From contig JAHLJS010000007.1 in NCBI GenBank assembly GCA_038502445.1, forward strand, positions 5,401,723-5,465,722: a DNA stretch of 64,000 nt. The letters run 5' to 3'. The translations under genes and the position numbers were made by a program. Of the stretch, positions 31,812 through 42,932 are shown in pieces. Position 1 is the stretch's first letter. Every line of letters starts with the position of its first letter. Under the pieces are notes generated by a model. That model was given only the letters and a program-made list of their open reading frames with translations, had not been told where the DNA came from and did not search any database. This DNA comes from Eremochloa ophiuroides (Eukaryota; Streptophyta; Magnoliopsida; Poales; Poaceae).

Positions 31812-33860
31812 TCAATTCTTTTTAGGTACCCAAATTTGCTTGGGTCCTTGAAGGTTAGTGACTAAGCTTTTTGGCACCCAAATGGTCTTCTTCTTTGGAC
31901 CCAACATGGAAGTACCAACAAACTTAGCCTTCACACCACTTGAGCCCTTAGTGAGAATGTAGCAAGAATCAAATTTGATTGAGGATACATTAGCATTGGA
32001 TTTCTTGCTCTTGCAATCTTGCTCTAGGTGACCAACTTGCTTGCATTTTGTGCAATACCGGCCATTCCTCTTCACAAAACAAGTTTTGTGAGGAGCAAAG
32101 GCGGTTTTGCCTTTCTTGGGGGTGTAGCCCAATCCCTCTTTGTGGAGAGATGCCCTTTGGCTTCCCAACCACATAAGCAAGCGGTCCTCACCGCCATAGG
32201 CCTTAGCCAAGGAGTGATTGAGCTTTTTAACCTCCTCCTTAAGGTTGTTGTTCTCAACTACTAGTGAAGAGTCACTAGTGGATGAGGTAGAAGTGGAAGT
32301 GCTACAAGAAGGGTTAGTAGCAACAACAATAGGTTCACAAGATATGTCACATGTCACACCTATGTTGCAGGTTTTAGTTTCCTTCTTGTTTTGTACTTGA
32401 CTTTGCAAGTCCTCATTTTGACTCACAAGAGAGGAATGAGCTTCTTCAAGCTTAGTGTGAGACTTTTGGAGATTCTTATGGTCTTCCTTTAGACTCTCAT
32501 AAGATCCCTTAAGCTCATCAAGTTCTTGCTCAATGGATTGTTTGTCCTTGCGCAAGCTCTTGCATTCCTTTCTTAGCTTATCAAAATGAATACGTGCATC
32601 TTCAAGCATTTTAATTAGTTCATCTTTGGTTAGGTCATCATCACTATCATCATCACTAGATTCGGAGTCGGATGATACCTTTGAGCCTTTGGCCATGAAG
32701 CATGAAGGAGCATCAAAGATGGAAGGCTTGTCATGAATAGCAATGCTTGCATGTGCCTTCCTCTTGCTCTTGTTGTCATCATCACTTTCATCTTCACTTG
32801 AAGAGGCATCACTATCCCATGTCACAACATGAGAATAGTTCTTCTTCTTCTTGTATGATGACTCCTTCTTCTCCTTCTTCTCCTTCTTTTCATGCTTGTT
32901 CTTCTTCTTGGCCTTGTGATCATCTTCACTTGAGTGTGGGCAATCGGCAACTAGATGATCTTTGCTTCCACAATTGAAGCATCTTCTTGGGCCATCAAAC
33001 TTTCTTGCATTTTTCTTTCTTCTTGCCTGGTAGCCCTTCTTCTTCATGAACTTTCCAAATCTTCGCACTAGAAGAGCCATCTCCTCATCACTATCACTTG
33101 TGCTTGATGGATCTTCACTTGATTCTTCTTTTGCCTTGCTCTTGCCCTTTGATGATGATGTGGCTTTGAATGCCACACTCTTCTTCTTCTCATCCTTGAA
33201 GTCTTCATCTTTTTCTTTCTTCTTCTTGAGAATCAACTCCTCCTTGTCATCATCATCTCTATATGCATCATCGGTCATTACCTCCGCAAGAACTTGGTTG
33301 GGAGTCAATTCACTCAATGTTGTCTTCACCAAGACCGTGATCAATGTGCCAAATCTCTTAGGCAAGCTCTTCAAGAATTTCATTGAGAAGTCGCTATCCT
33401 TGACTTCTTCACCAACGCCCTTGAGATCATTGACAATTACTTGCAATCTATGAAACATTTCGGCCACGCTTTCATCTTCCTTCATCTTGAAGCTAGCAAA
33501 TTTGTCCTTGAGACTATATGCCTTGGCCGCCTTCACACCTTTGGTGCCCTCATATGATTCTTCTAGCTTCTTCCAAGCTTCATGAGCACTCTCAATGTTC
33601 TTGATTTGTTCAAAGACTTTTTCATCAACGGCCTCATGAATGGCACAAACTGCAATGTCATTGAGTTGGAGAAGCTTCTCTTCGGCGGTGGTGGGGTTTT
33701 CCGCATCGGCAATCTCAATTTTGGTCTCCACAACCTTCCAAACCTCTCTATTGATTGACTTGATGTGTGAGGTCATCTTGCTCTTCCAATAAGCATAATT
33801 TAAGTCATCAAATTGGGGTGGCTTCTTGGTGTTGTTGATGTGAATGTTGAGTTGAGCCAT
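31812..33860 (-). CDS. copia gag, long SIRE-type
   Basis: 682 residues starting MAQLNIHIN. The N-terminal half is the UBN2/gag-polypeptide type (YWKSKMTSHI, SAHEAWKKLEESYEGT, FHRLQVIVNDLKGVG). Two zinc knuckles of the CX2CX4HX4C form follow: CFNCGSKDHLVADC and, near the C-terminus, CTKCKQVGHLEQDC. Between them are Lys/Asp/Ser-rich stretches and a long predicted coiled coil (FDKLRKECKSLRKD onward). Long gag proteins of this layout are typical of the SIRE lineage. It forms the virus-like particle that packages element RNA. It appears intact. Confidence 0.93.
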   Translation of the reverse strand: MAQLNIHINNTKKPPQFDDLNYAYWKSKMTSHIKSINREVWKVVETKIEIADAENPTTAEEKLLQLNDIAVCAIHEAVDEKVFEQIKNIESAHEAWKKLEESYEGTKGVKAAKAYSLKDKFASFKMKEDESVAEMFHRLQVIVNDLKGVGEEVKDSDFSMKFLKSLPKRFGTLITVLVKTTLSELTPNQVLAEVMTDDAYRDDDDKEELILKKKKEKDEDFKDEKKKSVAFKATSSSKGKSKAKEESSEDPSSTSDSDEEMALLVRRFGKFMKKKGYQARRKKNARKFDGPRRCFNCGSKDHLVADCPHSSEDDHKAKKKNKHEKKEKKEKKESSYKKKKNYSHVVTWDSDASSSEDESDDDNKSKRKAHASIAIHDKPSIFDAPSCFMAKGSKVSSDSESSDDDSDDDLTKDELIKMLEDARIHFDKLRKECKSLRKDKQSIEQELDELKGSYESLKEDHKNLQKSHTKLEEAHSSLVSQNEDLQSQVQNKKETKTCNIGVTCDISCEPIVVATNPSCSTSTSTSSTSDSSLVVENNNLKEEVKKLNHSLAKAYGGEDRLLMWLGSQRASLHKEGLGYTPKKGKTAFAPHKTCFVKRNGRYCTKCKQVGHLEQDCKSKKSNANVSSIKFDSCYILTKGSSGVKAKFVGTSMLGPKKKTIWVPKSLVTNLQGPKQIWVPKKN

Positions 33861-33903
33861 TTTAACACCGTAGGATGTTAAGCCTCAAAGAAACGGTGCC
33901 TCG

Positions 33904-33916
33904 GCTCCGATACCAC
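33904..33916 (-). promoter_or_regulatory. Primer binding site of the first copia element
   Basis: On the minus strand TGGTATCGGAGCC follows the 5' LTR (right LTR). It is the initiator tRNA-Met type used by plant copia elements, with one base unlike the common TGGTATCAGAGC. Confidence 0.85.
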
Positions 33917-33917
33917 T

Positions 33918-35926
33918 TGAAAGGTCCTAAATGGCTAGAGGGGGGTGAATAGCCTAATAAAAATTTCTACAAACAACACTCAACGAAAGGTTAGTAACAC
34001 AAGCAAGCTTACAAAGCGCTAGCTCTACTCTAAATTATGCAAGCCACCTAGACAAGAATACTACACTAAGATCTCTAGAGCACACAAGAGCTAGGTCACT
34101 ACTTAACTCTACTCCTATGTGAACAACTAGGCTAACAAGCTACACAAGGAAGTAAATACACAAAAGTAAAAAGAAGAAGCGATTACAATACCGCTGGTGT
34201 GGAGAAGAGATGAAGTCCAATATACCAATCACCGGGATGAAAACCGAGAAGCCAATTAGTCCACTCGAAGGTGGAGAAGAGAATTGCACACTCGATTTTT
34301 ACCGAGGTTCACTTGCTTGCCGGCAAGCTACGTCCTCGTTGTAGCGATACACCCGCTTGGAGGTTCACGCGCTAATTGGCATCACACGCCAAACCCTATC
34401 AAAGGGTGCCGCACAACCAACACAAGAACGGGGATCCACAAGCTACCACAATCACTAAAGATGCCTTTCGCGATCTCCCGCGGGGAAAGGCTCAAGAACC
34501 CCTCACAACTTCACCGATCGGAGGCGGAGACAATCACCATCTCCCCTCAACGATCCACGCAGCTCCAAGCCGTCTAGGAGTCGGCAAACTCCAAGAGTAA
34601 CGAGCAAACCCGCTGCGAATCACCACTACCAAGTGCCTCTAGATGATCTCAATCACAACAATGCACTTGATGCTCTCCAACTCACTAAAAAGATGCACAC
34701 AAGCAATAGAGTGAGTGAGAGTGGAGTGGGAAGGCTCAAGAGTGTTTAGCAATGATCAAAGTGGCCAAGAGAGCTTCCCACAGCCGGCCAAGGGGCTATA
34801 AATAACCCCCACACAGTCCACTAGTCGTTACCAGCAGACTGCGCACCGTCGGACGGTTCGACGGCGCCACCGTCGGACTATCCGCAAGGTCCGACGCCTC
34901 GGATGGATGCCACGCGTCCTCTGCCGTTTAACGTCGATTGCCCGATTTCAACGGTCACTCCGTTCCCGTGCGAACAGCCGCCGTCGGACGGTCCGACCAC
35001 CCGGCCGTCGGACTAAACCGCGCCATCCGACGCCTTCAGCCAGAGAAGCGCGCGAGAGACAGAGGCTGCCCGACCAGTCGGACGGCACGTCCGACGCATG
35101 CTCGTCGGACCAACCAAGCCGTCCGACGCCTCGCCGTGGCGTGCCGAGACGCGAACTGCGCGCGGCAGAACGCGCACGGCGCGACTGCGTCGCGCTCCCG
35201 ATCGTCGGACGTGTCCGTCCACAGTCCGACGCCCCGCGAAACTCAGTCCGACGCTCACGCTCCTAGAACACCGTCGGACGGGATAATTAGTCCGACGCCC
35301 CCTCGGACAGCGTCCGACGCTCAGTCAAAGCACAGCGCAGGACAGCCGTCGGACGGTCCGACGCTCTGCGTCCGGACTGTCCGACACTCGGTAAACTTCA
35401 GTTTTTCGCGCCGACTTTCGCACCCTTTGTTCCCAAGCGCTAACACCAATTGTTCTACACCTTGTGCACGTGTGTTGGCCTTTTCAAAACAGTTTTCCAA
35501 AGGGTTGGTTAGTGTCACTAGCATCTAAATGCAATGCGATGATCATGATCCCTAGTGGCACTTGATAACCGTGTTTCATCAACGATTTTACCCCTCTTGA
35601 TAGTACGGCTATCTATCCTAAATGTGGTCACTCCCTCTATGGAGTCTTGATCACCAAAAGCAAAGAGCTCCTATGGTTTATACCTTTGCCTTGAGCTCCC
35701 GCCGTTTTCCACTTTCCTTTTCTTCTCTCGATGAAGCTTGTGGACTCCAATTGATGATGGACTTATACCAATCGCTTGGATGCCGTCATTGCCTTCCACT
35801 TGTGGTCTCCATCGACCCGGTCCTTTGCTCCATCTTGTGGTTTGCATAATCATTCTCATGAAACACTAAGCAAACCATTAGCAACCTAGGTTTCATCAAT
35901 TACCCAAAACCAAACAAGGGCTTTCA
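33918..35926 (-). repeat. Right LTR (5' LTR) of the first copia element
   Basis: Same length and termini as the left LTR. The plus-strand TATAAATA is at 34797-34804 and the GTCCGACG array spans about 34845-35395. Scattered single-base differences from the left copy include a shorter G-run near the start. Confidence 0.93.
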
Positions 35927-35931
35927 CCGCG

Positions 35932-36190
35932 CTCCGCTTCCCTCGCGCTCCTCCGAGCGACCTCCCGCTCCGCTCCGAGCTTCTCCCCAGACGACCTCCC
36001 GCTCCGCTCCGGCGGCCCGCTCCGCTCCGGGCGACCTCCCGCTCCGCTCCGGCGACCTCCCGCTCCGCTCCGGCGGCCCGCTCCGCTCCAGCGACCTCCC
36101 GCTCCGCTGCGGCAGCCCGCTCCGCTCCGCTCCGCTCCAGTGACCTCCCACTCCGCTCCGACGGCCCGCTCCGCCTGTTCATCTCCGGCC
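35932..36190. repeat. GC-rich minisatellite of 18-21-bp units
   Basis: Units of CGACCTCCCGCTCCGCTCCGG and shorter CGGCCCGCTCCGCTCC alternate about ten times. It continues the leader-like sequence to the left of the copia insertion (25540-25560), so it belongs to the CACTA element. Minus-strand frames through it (ERSGRSLERSG repeats) are spurious. Confidence 0.85.
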
Positions 36191-36289
36191 TGAGGTTCTT
36201 CATCTCCGGCTTCCACTGTCTTGCTCCCCTGTTCCGGCTCCAAGTTACGCCCTCTCTGACGTTTGGCTTCGCCCAAACCCTAGCTATTG

Positions 36290-36412
36290 TCTGTGATGCC
36301 CTGAGTTAAGTTTAGCATATGCCACTGCCTGTGATGCTTGTTTCTGTGTGATGTTTGTGATGCTCTGAGTTAAGCTTAGCATATGCCACTGCCTGTGATG
36401 CCCTGAGTTCAT
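36290..36412. repeat. About 65-bp tandem duplication
   Basis: TGAGTTAAGTTTAGCATATG with CCACTGCCTGTGATGC after it recurs with one change near 36365. Internal CACTA DNA, noncoding. Confidence 0.7.
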
Positions 36413-36539
36413 TGATCCTATGATGGTATTTTGTATATTTTCAATAAACTGAGCACTTGTCCTCTGTTTCATGTGAGCTGAGTTGATGCCTGTGATGCTG
36501 AGTTTCATCTCTATTGGATTTATGGTTTATGAGATTTGT

Positions 36540-36870
36540 GTAATCTGATTTTTATTTTGACTAATATTAATTATACTTACTACCCTACTCTTACTACTAT
36601 TCTTTATTCTACTCTGTACTCTATTCTACTCTACTTACTACTGCTCTTTACTCTACTTAATATCTTACTACTCTTACTACTGCACTTTACTCTAGTCTAC
36701 TATCCTACTACCCTTACTCTACTTAGTACCCTACTCTTACTACTCTTACTACTGCTATACTACTACTCTACTTACTACTACTCCCTACTCTACTCTACTT
36801 ACTACCCTAGCCACTCTTACTACTCACTACTACTCTCTAGTTGGGCAACTACTCTTACTACATATTTACT
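36540..36870. repeat. TACT/CTT-rich simple-sequence tract
   Basis: Degenerate repeats of TACTAC, CTCTTACTACT and TCTACT. Similar tracts return at 37285-37393 and 37843-38130, each next to the duplicated unit described separately. It yields a spurious Leu/Tyr-rich frame at 36536-36892. Confidence 0.88.
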
Positions 36871-37288
36871 ACTACTTGGGCAAGTGCAATGATGGACTTT
36901 TTTTTTATTCTGATAAGTCAAAACCCTAAGGCAGTGGCATATGCAATGTGATTAACCTTGGTGATTGGCTGAGGCAGCGGCTATGATGATCAAATGCCCC
37001 CCTACTTGTAAGCCGCTAAACTAGAATGGCTTGTATAACTTATTATGCAAGCAACCAGTTTAGTAGCGATGTGATAATAATGGGGCAGAATCTGAGCCAA
37101 CTCTGTAAACCATGTGTGTAACTTGAAGATTATGTACTTTTTTTTCAAATTTTTGTATCCATACTCATGTATGTAGATTCAACGTCATGTACTTTTTTTT
37201 CAACTTTTTTTTGTATCCTTACAAATGTAATTCTAACTTTGAAAATCATGTAAATGTGTCAACAACGAAATGAATCTATTGTCTTTTA
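36871..37288. repeat. Tandem duplication unit 1 (partner at 38133-38572)
   Basis: Begins near CTTGGGCAAGTGCAATGATG and ends near AACGAAATGAATCTATTG. The second copy is nearly identical over more than 400 bp (shared: AAAACCCTAAGGCAGTGGCA, GAGGCAGCGGCTATGATGAT, GCAAGCAACCAGTTTAGTAG). The unit is noncoding and sits between promoter and coding region of the second CACTA gene. Confidence 0.92.
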
Positions 37289-37393
37289 CTACTACTACTA
37301 CTATACTACTCTTACTCTAATTAGTACCCTACTCTTACTACTGTTATACTACTCTTACTACTGCTATACTGCTCACTACTCCACTCTACTTAC

Positions 37394-37842
37394 TGTTGAT
37401 CCTAGGACCTAGGATCAAGGTAAGCAGCCTGCTCACCTCCCTCTCCCTCTCCCCTAACCCAAGGTAGAAGAAGAGCTTGAGCTCTCTGCCACTCACACAC
37501 ACACACTGCACTCTGCTCAGAGCTGGCTGAGCCCTAAGAACACTGAAACCTGAATGTGGTGGCAAAGGAACTGCCTTTTCTCATTGCATTGCTGGGTATA
37601 TATACAATTCTACATACCAACTACATGGTAATCTAAGGTATGGCTGGGTACAGCCCCACTACTTCTAGTACTTGGCTTATATCAGCCCACTACATGTACC
37701 TCTACCAACTACTTGGCTGAAGTCAGCCACTACCTGCAAGTCATGGCCTATTGCCATACTTGCTGCAGTACCGGAATTGGATCAGCTGAGCTGACCTTCT
37801 TCCTGTTTAGCAAAAGCAATTAGCAGCTGATTATGTCTAACA
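37394..37842. mobile_element. 449-bp solo LTR
   Basis: The sequence starts TGTTGATCCTAGG, ends ATGTCTAACA (TG...CA termini), and CTTAC is duplicated on both sides (37389-37393, 37843-37847). It contains GGGTATATATACAATTC, a plausible promoter. No internal retrotransposon region is present, so it is a solo LTR left by recombination. The family cannot be assigned from this alone. Confidence 0.88.
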
Positions 37843-38132
37843 CTTACTACCCTAGCTACTCTTACTACACAACACTACTTACTACTGCTATACTACTCTG
37901 ACTACTGCTATACTACTCACTACTACTATACTACTGTTATACTACTATACTCCTACTGCCACTACTTACTACTATACTACTGTTATATCTACTATACTAC
38001 TTACTACTGATTACTATTGTCACTACTATGTCTTTTACTACTATGCCTCTTACTACTTACTCCTACTCTTGCTGCTCACTACTACTTACTGTACTCGTAC
38101 TCTTACTACTGTTATATCTACTACTACTTACT

Positions 38133-38572
38133 ACTGCTTGGGAAAGTGCAATGATGGACTTTTTTATTCAAATATTTGTGCTGAGGCTTTACTATTTTGA
38201 GAAGTCAAAACCCTAAGGCAGTGGCATATGCAATGTGATTAACCTTTGTGATTGGCTGAGGCAGCGGCTATGATGATCAAATGCCCCCTATTTGTAAGCC
38301 GCTAAGCTAGGATGGCTTGTATAACTTATTATGCAAGCAACCAGTTTAGTAGCGATGTGATAATAATGGGGCAGAATCTGAGCCAACTCTGTAAACCATG
38401 TGTGTAACTTGAAGATTATGTACTTTTTTTTCAAATTTTTGTATCCATGCTCATGTATGTAGATTCAACGTCATGTACTTTTTTTTCAACTTTTTTTTGT
38501 ATCCTTACAAATGTAATTCTAACTTTGAAAATCATGTAAATGTGTCAAAAACGAAATGAATCTTTTGTTTTT
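38133..38572. repeat. Tandem duplication unit 2 (partner at 36871-37288)
   Basis: Second copy of the unit, with about 25 extra bases near 38165-38200. It ends about 50 bp before the start codon of the second CACTA gene. Since the solo LTR lies between units, the duplication is probably older than that insertion. Confidence 0.92.
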
Positions 38573-38625
38573 TCAAATGATATGGAATGTCGATATAACT
38601 CCCTTCTTCGTAGCTACTTGAACTA

Positions 38626-41600
38626 ATGGCTAATAGCGCCTCTAACTCGGAGAGCAATGGCGAGGCCCAAGGTGAATGGCGTGATCCTACACTGGAGCCC
38701 TCCAATGGCCAAGACAAATCAGAGAGCACCGAGTACGAGAGCGAGGTGTCGCTGTCACCGAGGCCTCCAAAGAAACCTCGTGGAGTGGAAGAAGACGAGG
38801 ACTACGACCCCAGAGAAGAAACACGTCGTACACACCGCGAATATCGGTCACCCGATGAGGATACTAGAACAACTTGACTCGTGGTACTTGCATCTAGCCA
38901 GTGACTATGTAACATTAATTAACTAAACATCTAGTGGTAGTTTAACGTAACTTATTCTTTCTTGATAGATACCGGCGGTGCCTCATCATCTGGAGTTTCC
39001 CGATGATGAGGCAATGGAGGAGGAACAACAAGACACCCCATCTACAGGGACTTCCACAACATCCGGTACAAAGAGAAGAAGGGGTGAACATGGAAGGCAC
39101 AAGAAGAAAGATGAAGTGCAAGTTATACATGAGGTGGGGCCGCAAGGGGAGCCATTGAAGCCACTTAATATTCTGGGTACCTTCAGCAACCAATGTGCGG
39201 TTATAGTCAAGGAGAAGGTGCCGATCATATATACCAACTAAAAGTTAGTGCCTCAGGACTATAAGGACCACGTCTGGGGAGAATTCAAGAGGCACTTCCA
39301 TTATCCAGATGGCTATGACGAACAGAAGTGCAAGGCACATGTGATGCACCTAGCAGGCAAAGCGCTTAGAGGCTTCAGGTCAAAACTCAACACAGAATAT
39401 GTGAAGACAGGGAAGTCACCCTTTGCCGCTTTCAACTTCATCACGCCTGAAGTATGGGACGAATTCGTGAAACAAAAGCAAACCCCAGAAGCAAAGGCCA
39501 AGAGCGAGGAGTTCTCTCAACTCGCAAAGAGGAACGTGCACCACTACCACTTGGGCATGACTGGGTATGCCGCTAAGAAGCCAAAGTGGCGGGCGGAAGA
39601 ACGGGCGTTGGCTCTGGCCGGCGAAAAAGACCCTTATGAAGGAATCGAAGAGAGGGCCCGGGATTTTCTCAAGGCCCGTAGGCCAAAGAAGCTGAAAGAA
39701 GGCATGATCAAGTTCAACGAGCCAGAGACAGAGGAGGCCGAGAAGAAGCTTCAGGCTATTGCAGCGACAGAGAAGAGTGGGTCGTTCCAACCTCGCAGGG
39801 AGAGGGACCAGCTGTCTGAGGCGCTTGGAAACCCCGAGCACCGTGGACATGTACGCGGGGTTTCATCAAGGAAAAGTTGGAGGACCATCGAAGAATGGCA
39901 ATCAGACGCGTCTTCACGCAGCACAAGGCAGGCGTACAAGGAAGCACTTGTACAACAAGGGCGTGATGAGGCAACTCAGGAGCTGATGATGGGAAAGATC
40001 AAGGAAGCCTTCACAAGCAAAGACCCTAGGATGGTCGCCCTTAGAAATTCACTGTTCCGACAGGCCAGCAAGGATCTAATGGCTTGGGCCAAAGACGATT
40101 TGGCCGAGTTGAAAATTGAGGGTCAACGCGCCGTACAAGGGCAGCTGGTGCCACCGACCGGAGGTCTCGACAAGTATCCGGTCGACGATATCGACAAGCC
40201 AATGCCATGCCGGCTCGTCGTGCCTTACTGCGGGTGGGGACAGGAATGGCATTGCCAGGATGCATCTACGACGACAAGATAATTCCAGAAACGTATGCCA
40301 AGGTGCTCATCGACTGGGTCCACCCAGATCACATGGACGATGCACTCGACATACCAACTCCCAAAGGCGACATGCTCCTATGCAACGTAATTGGGAAGGA
40401 AGTGCTATGGGACAAGTCTGACATATACTTTGACCTTGAAGAACCCTCCTCGTCTCCGATGCCTGGTGACAGTGGCGATGATGATGACTATGAACATGAC
40501 ATTCACCCATCGCACTCACCGCCGGCGGGCACTCCGCCGCAGGGCACTCCACGAGAAGAGACAGGAGAAGCGACAAGTGAAACAACAGGAGAAGGACCAG
40601 CAAGAGACACCACGCCTGCACCCCAGCCAAAGGACAAAGAAAGCTGTCCTCCCCCACCGAGGAAGCCAGATGACAAAGAGCCTCCACCTCCAGAGCTGAA
40701 CCGCGCGTACACCGAGGTGGACAGGACGGTCATCAGCATTGTAAAACAATTTCAAACCTCAACCACATTTCCAAGGTATGAGTTATGGAATGAATTATAA
40801 TAGTCAAATGATATTGTACGGGGGGTTATTTGAAACTAATGTTTTTGCCTCCTAACTATCTCATGTACAGGCCGCCGTCTCCAGGTGGTTGGCCTCGTTC
40901 GGATGACTGCCCAGAGGCTTACGAGCATGGAAAATTCATGCTAACATTGGGCGAACTCATGGAGGAGCCGTGGGACGTGAGAAGGTTTCATCTTTGGTAC
41001 ATGGAGGCGACGAAAGTAGGCTTGCGAGATTTCCTTGTCAAGGTGCCAAAGAAGTACTTCTCGTTGCCCGGGGATGACTTTGTGGTCGTAGATTTCCATG
41101 ACATGCATAGGCTCCTATGGCGCAAGGACCTTGACCTCGCTCAAGTGACTTTGTTTGCACTGTAAGTTAGCTATACAATTTTAATTTATCATCTTTTGAT
41201 GCAAGCCATAACAACAATAATGTCATGACTGGTATCACCTTTGGATAATGCAGTATGCAAGCCCATATATGCGAGACATTGGGCGACAATACTTTTTTCC
41301 TCTCTCCAATGCATATATGCGAGAGAGTTATCAAGGGTTACGACATCCCAGACAATCATGAAGATCTAATTAAATTGAACCCAGACGACAGACCAGCTGC
41401 CAGGACTAAACTGTTGAATGATTTGAGATACAATGCGGGGATGTACGTGTACAGGGCCATGAAGAAGGTCACCCATACAAAGGAGAAAAATGGGTGTATC
41501 CTAGTTGCCCACCAGTTCGGGTAAGCAAAATGGATTCTTAATTCAAAAGTCCAAAGTTGATGATTGACGACTGCTCATATAGCATCTTAAGCATATTTTT

Positions 41601-42345
41601 TTTTATGTAGCCCCGGCATCATGGGACATTGGATTTGTTTTATAATCTTCCCGCAAGATGGTAGGGCCGTTGTATTTGACTCTTTGGATACTCCAAAAGA
41701 AGGGTACCAGGAATTTACAAACATACTACGATTGTAAGTGATGATACTTGTTCATTTACGCTTTGGGTAGGTGTTAGAATTGTTGTTCATACTAACTACT
41801 ATTTGACAGCGCTTACCGGAAATACATAGAGGATCCTAATAGCATTGATCTAAGATCCGAGAAGAAGAAGAAGAAGTCTCTCAAAACACTAAAAGTCAGG
41901 CACTCCTTTCTGGTAAGTTAAATTAGTGATACATATACACTATATAATTATGATCCAAGCATGTAATAACGTGTGTGAATATTATACGTATACCATGTAG
42001 TGTGCCAAACAACCGGCTGGATCGGTCTTGTGCGGATACTACGTCTGCGAGTACCTCAGACGCTCCGGCAAATACAACACCAGCTACAAGCAGCTCAAGA
42101 AGTCGCTAAAACAGTGGCAGAAACAACAGGTGACTCATGAGAATATAACGGCAACGGTTAGAGACATCTGTAAGTTTGTAATGGACAGCTGCGTGCATGA
42201 AGGGAGACCCTTCTTTCATCCGGAAAGCTCGTTAGCACAGGAAGAGAAGTACGAGAAGTTAAGAAATTGGAGCACCATGCTACGCATCTCGGATTACAAG
42301 ATGCCAGACCTTGGGCTAGGATTATCACATACACATGGCAGGTGA
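38626..42345 (+). pseudogene. Second CACTA gene: En/Spm-type protein with C-terminal Ulp1-like cysteine protease, broken
   Basis: At least seven exons with GT/AG borders can be traced. The first starts at 38626 (MANSASNSESNGEAQ); its donor is unclear. The second runs from 38969 to 40775, interrupted by TAA at 39239-39241 and a frameshift near 40230; it holds VPQDYKDHVWGEFKRHFHYP and RRERDQLSEALGNPEHRGH, typical of plant En/Spm transposases. Then come exons 40871-41161, 41254-41520, 41611-41733, 41810-41912 and 42001-42345. Phases match at every junction I checked. The last exons form a Ulp1/C48 peptidase end: His in GHWICF, Asp in VVFDSLD, Gln in AKQPAGS and Cys in LCGYYVC, so the catalytic set is complete. 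Known Ulp1 enzymes cleave SUMO; the role in transposons is unproven. The protease end looks intact while the N-terminal part is damaged. Confidence 0.82.
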
Positions 42346-42436
42346 TCGAGCATGCATGCATGCAATGTAAAAACAACTTATGTGTTTCATTGCTTCAAAC
42401 ATGTAAAAAGTGGGGATAACGTGATGACGATACATG

Positions 42437-42439
<3 letters not shown>

Positions 42440-42471
<32 letters not shown>
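42440..42471. repeat. (TA)16 microsatellite
   Basis: A run of about sixteen TA dinucleotides just downstream of the second CACTA gene. Confidence 0.95.
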
Positions 42472-42473
<2 letters not shown>

Positions 42474-42619
42474 ATTTCTGCTCCTGTTGATGAGATATGC
42501 GTGTTGATGAGATACATGAGAAATCGATTGACTTGTAATTCTGTTTTCAAAATTTAAATTGAATTCAATTTCCAATTTCAAAACAGAAAACAAATATTGT
42601 TTTTTTTAAATTGAAAATG

Positions 42620-42929
42620 ATTAACCGAGGCGGGCAAATTACAAACAACCGCCTCTGTTAAAAATTTGTTGGAAGCGGGCCTTAAAATCCAACTGCTTCG
42701 GTTAAAGGATTTACGGAGGCGGGCGTGTTAATACAACCGCCTCGGTTAATGTCAATTAACCAAGGCGGTTGCCTTAAAGTGACCGCTGCGGTTAATGTAT
42801 TAACCGAGGCGGTTGGAGGGACCGTCGCGGTTAATGCATGATTAACCGCGACCTTTAGTTGGAGGCGGTTGCGATGCCCGCCTCGGGAAACCTATTTTGC
42901 CCGCCTCGATTAAACTTTCTGTAGTAGTG
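42620..42929. repeat. CACTA right subterminal repeat array and terminus
   Basis: About ten copies of TTAACCGAGGCGG/CCGCCTCGGTTAA and variants (CCGCTGCGGTTAA, CCGTCGCGGTTAA), ending in TTCTGTAGTAGTG. It mirrors the left end. Confidence 0.9.
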
Positions 42930-42932
42930 TTG

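Larger units (their letters stand above)
25561..35926 (-). mobile_element. Complete Ty1/copia retrotransposon, SIRE/Maximus type
   Basis: Two 2,009-bp LTRs (25561-27569, 33918-35926) flank gag and pol on the minus strand. CCGCG is duplicated exactly on both sides (25556-25560, 35927-35931). The primer site next to the right LTR (TGGTATCGGAGCC on the minus strand, 33904-33916) matches the initiator tRNA-Met type with one change. A polypurine tract stands next to the left LTR (27571-27583). I counted roughly 25-30 differences between LTRs by eye, so the insertion is fairly young. It sits in the leader of the second CACTA gene. One nonsense codon in RNase H is the only clear lesion. Confidence 0.95.
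20038..42929 (+). mobile_element. 22.9-kb CACTA (En/Spm) transposon with nested insertions
   Basis: The left end is CACTACTACACAA and the right end TTCTGTAGTAGTG, which pair as CACTACTACA plus AA with one mismatch. Identical TTG trinucleotides flank the element (20035-20037, 42930-42932), the 3-bp duplication expected for CACTA elements. Both ends carry dense CCGAGGCGG/CCGCCTCGG subterminal repeats. Inside are a TNP2-type transposase, a second gene with a Ulp1-like domain, a complete copia element (25561-35926), a solo LTR, a LINE scrap and minisatellites. Without the copia element and solo LTR, the host transposon is about 12 kb, within the usual range for autonomous CACTA elements. Both genes carry breaks, so it is probably not autonomous now. 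It lies about 550 bp upstream of the NBS-LRR start codon. Confidence 0.93.

Noticed and set aside
34938..35528. 196-codon frame and similar ones in the copia LTRs
   Set aside because: Generated by the GTCCGACG array; equivalents appear in all LTR copies with different ends.
40871..42345. A host Ulp1/ESD4-type gene
   Set aside because: It is joined by in-phase exons to an En/Spm-type protein and lies inside the CACTA borders, so it belongs to the transposon.
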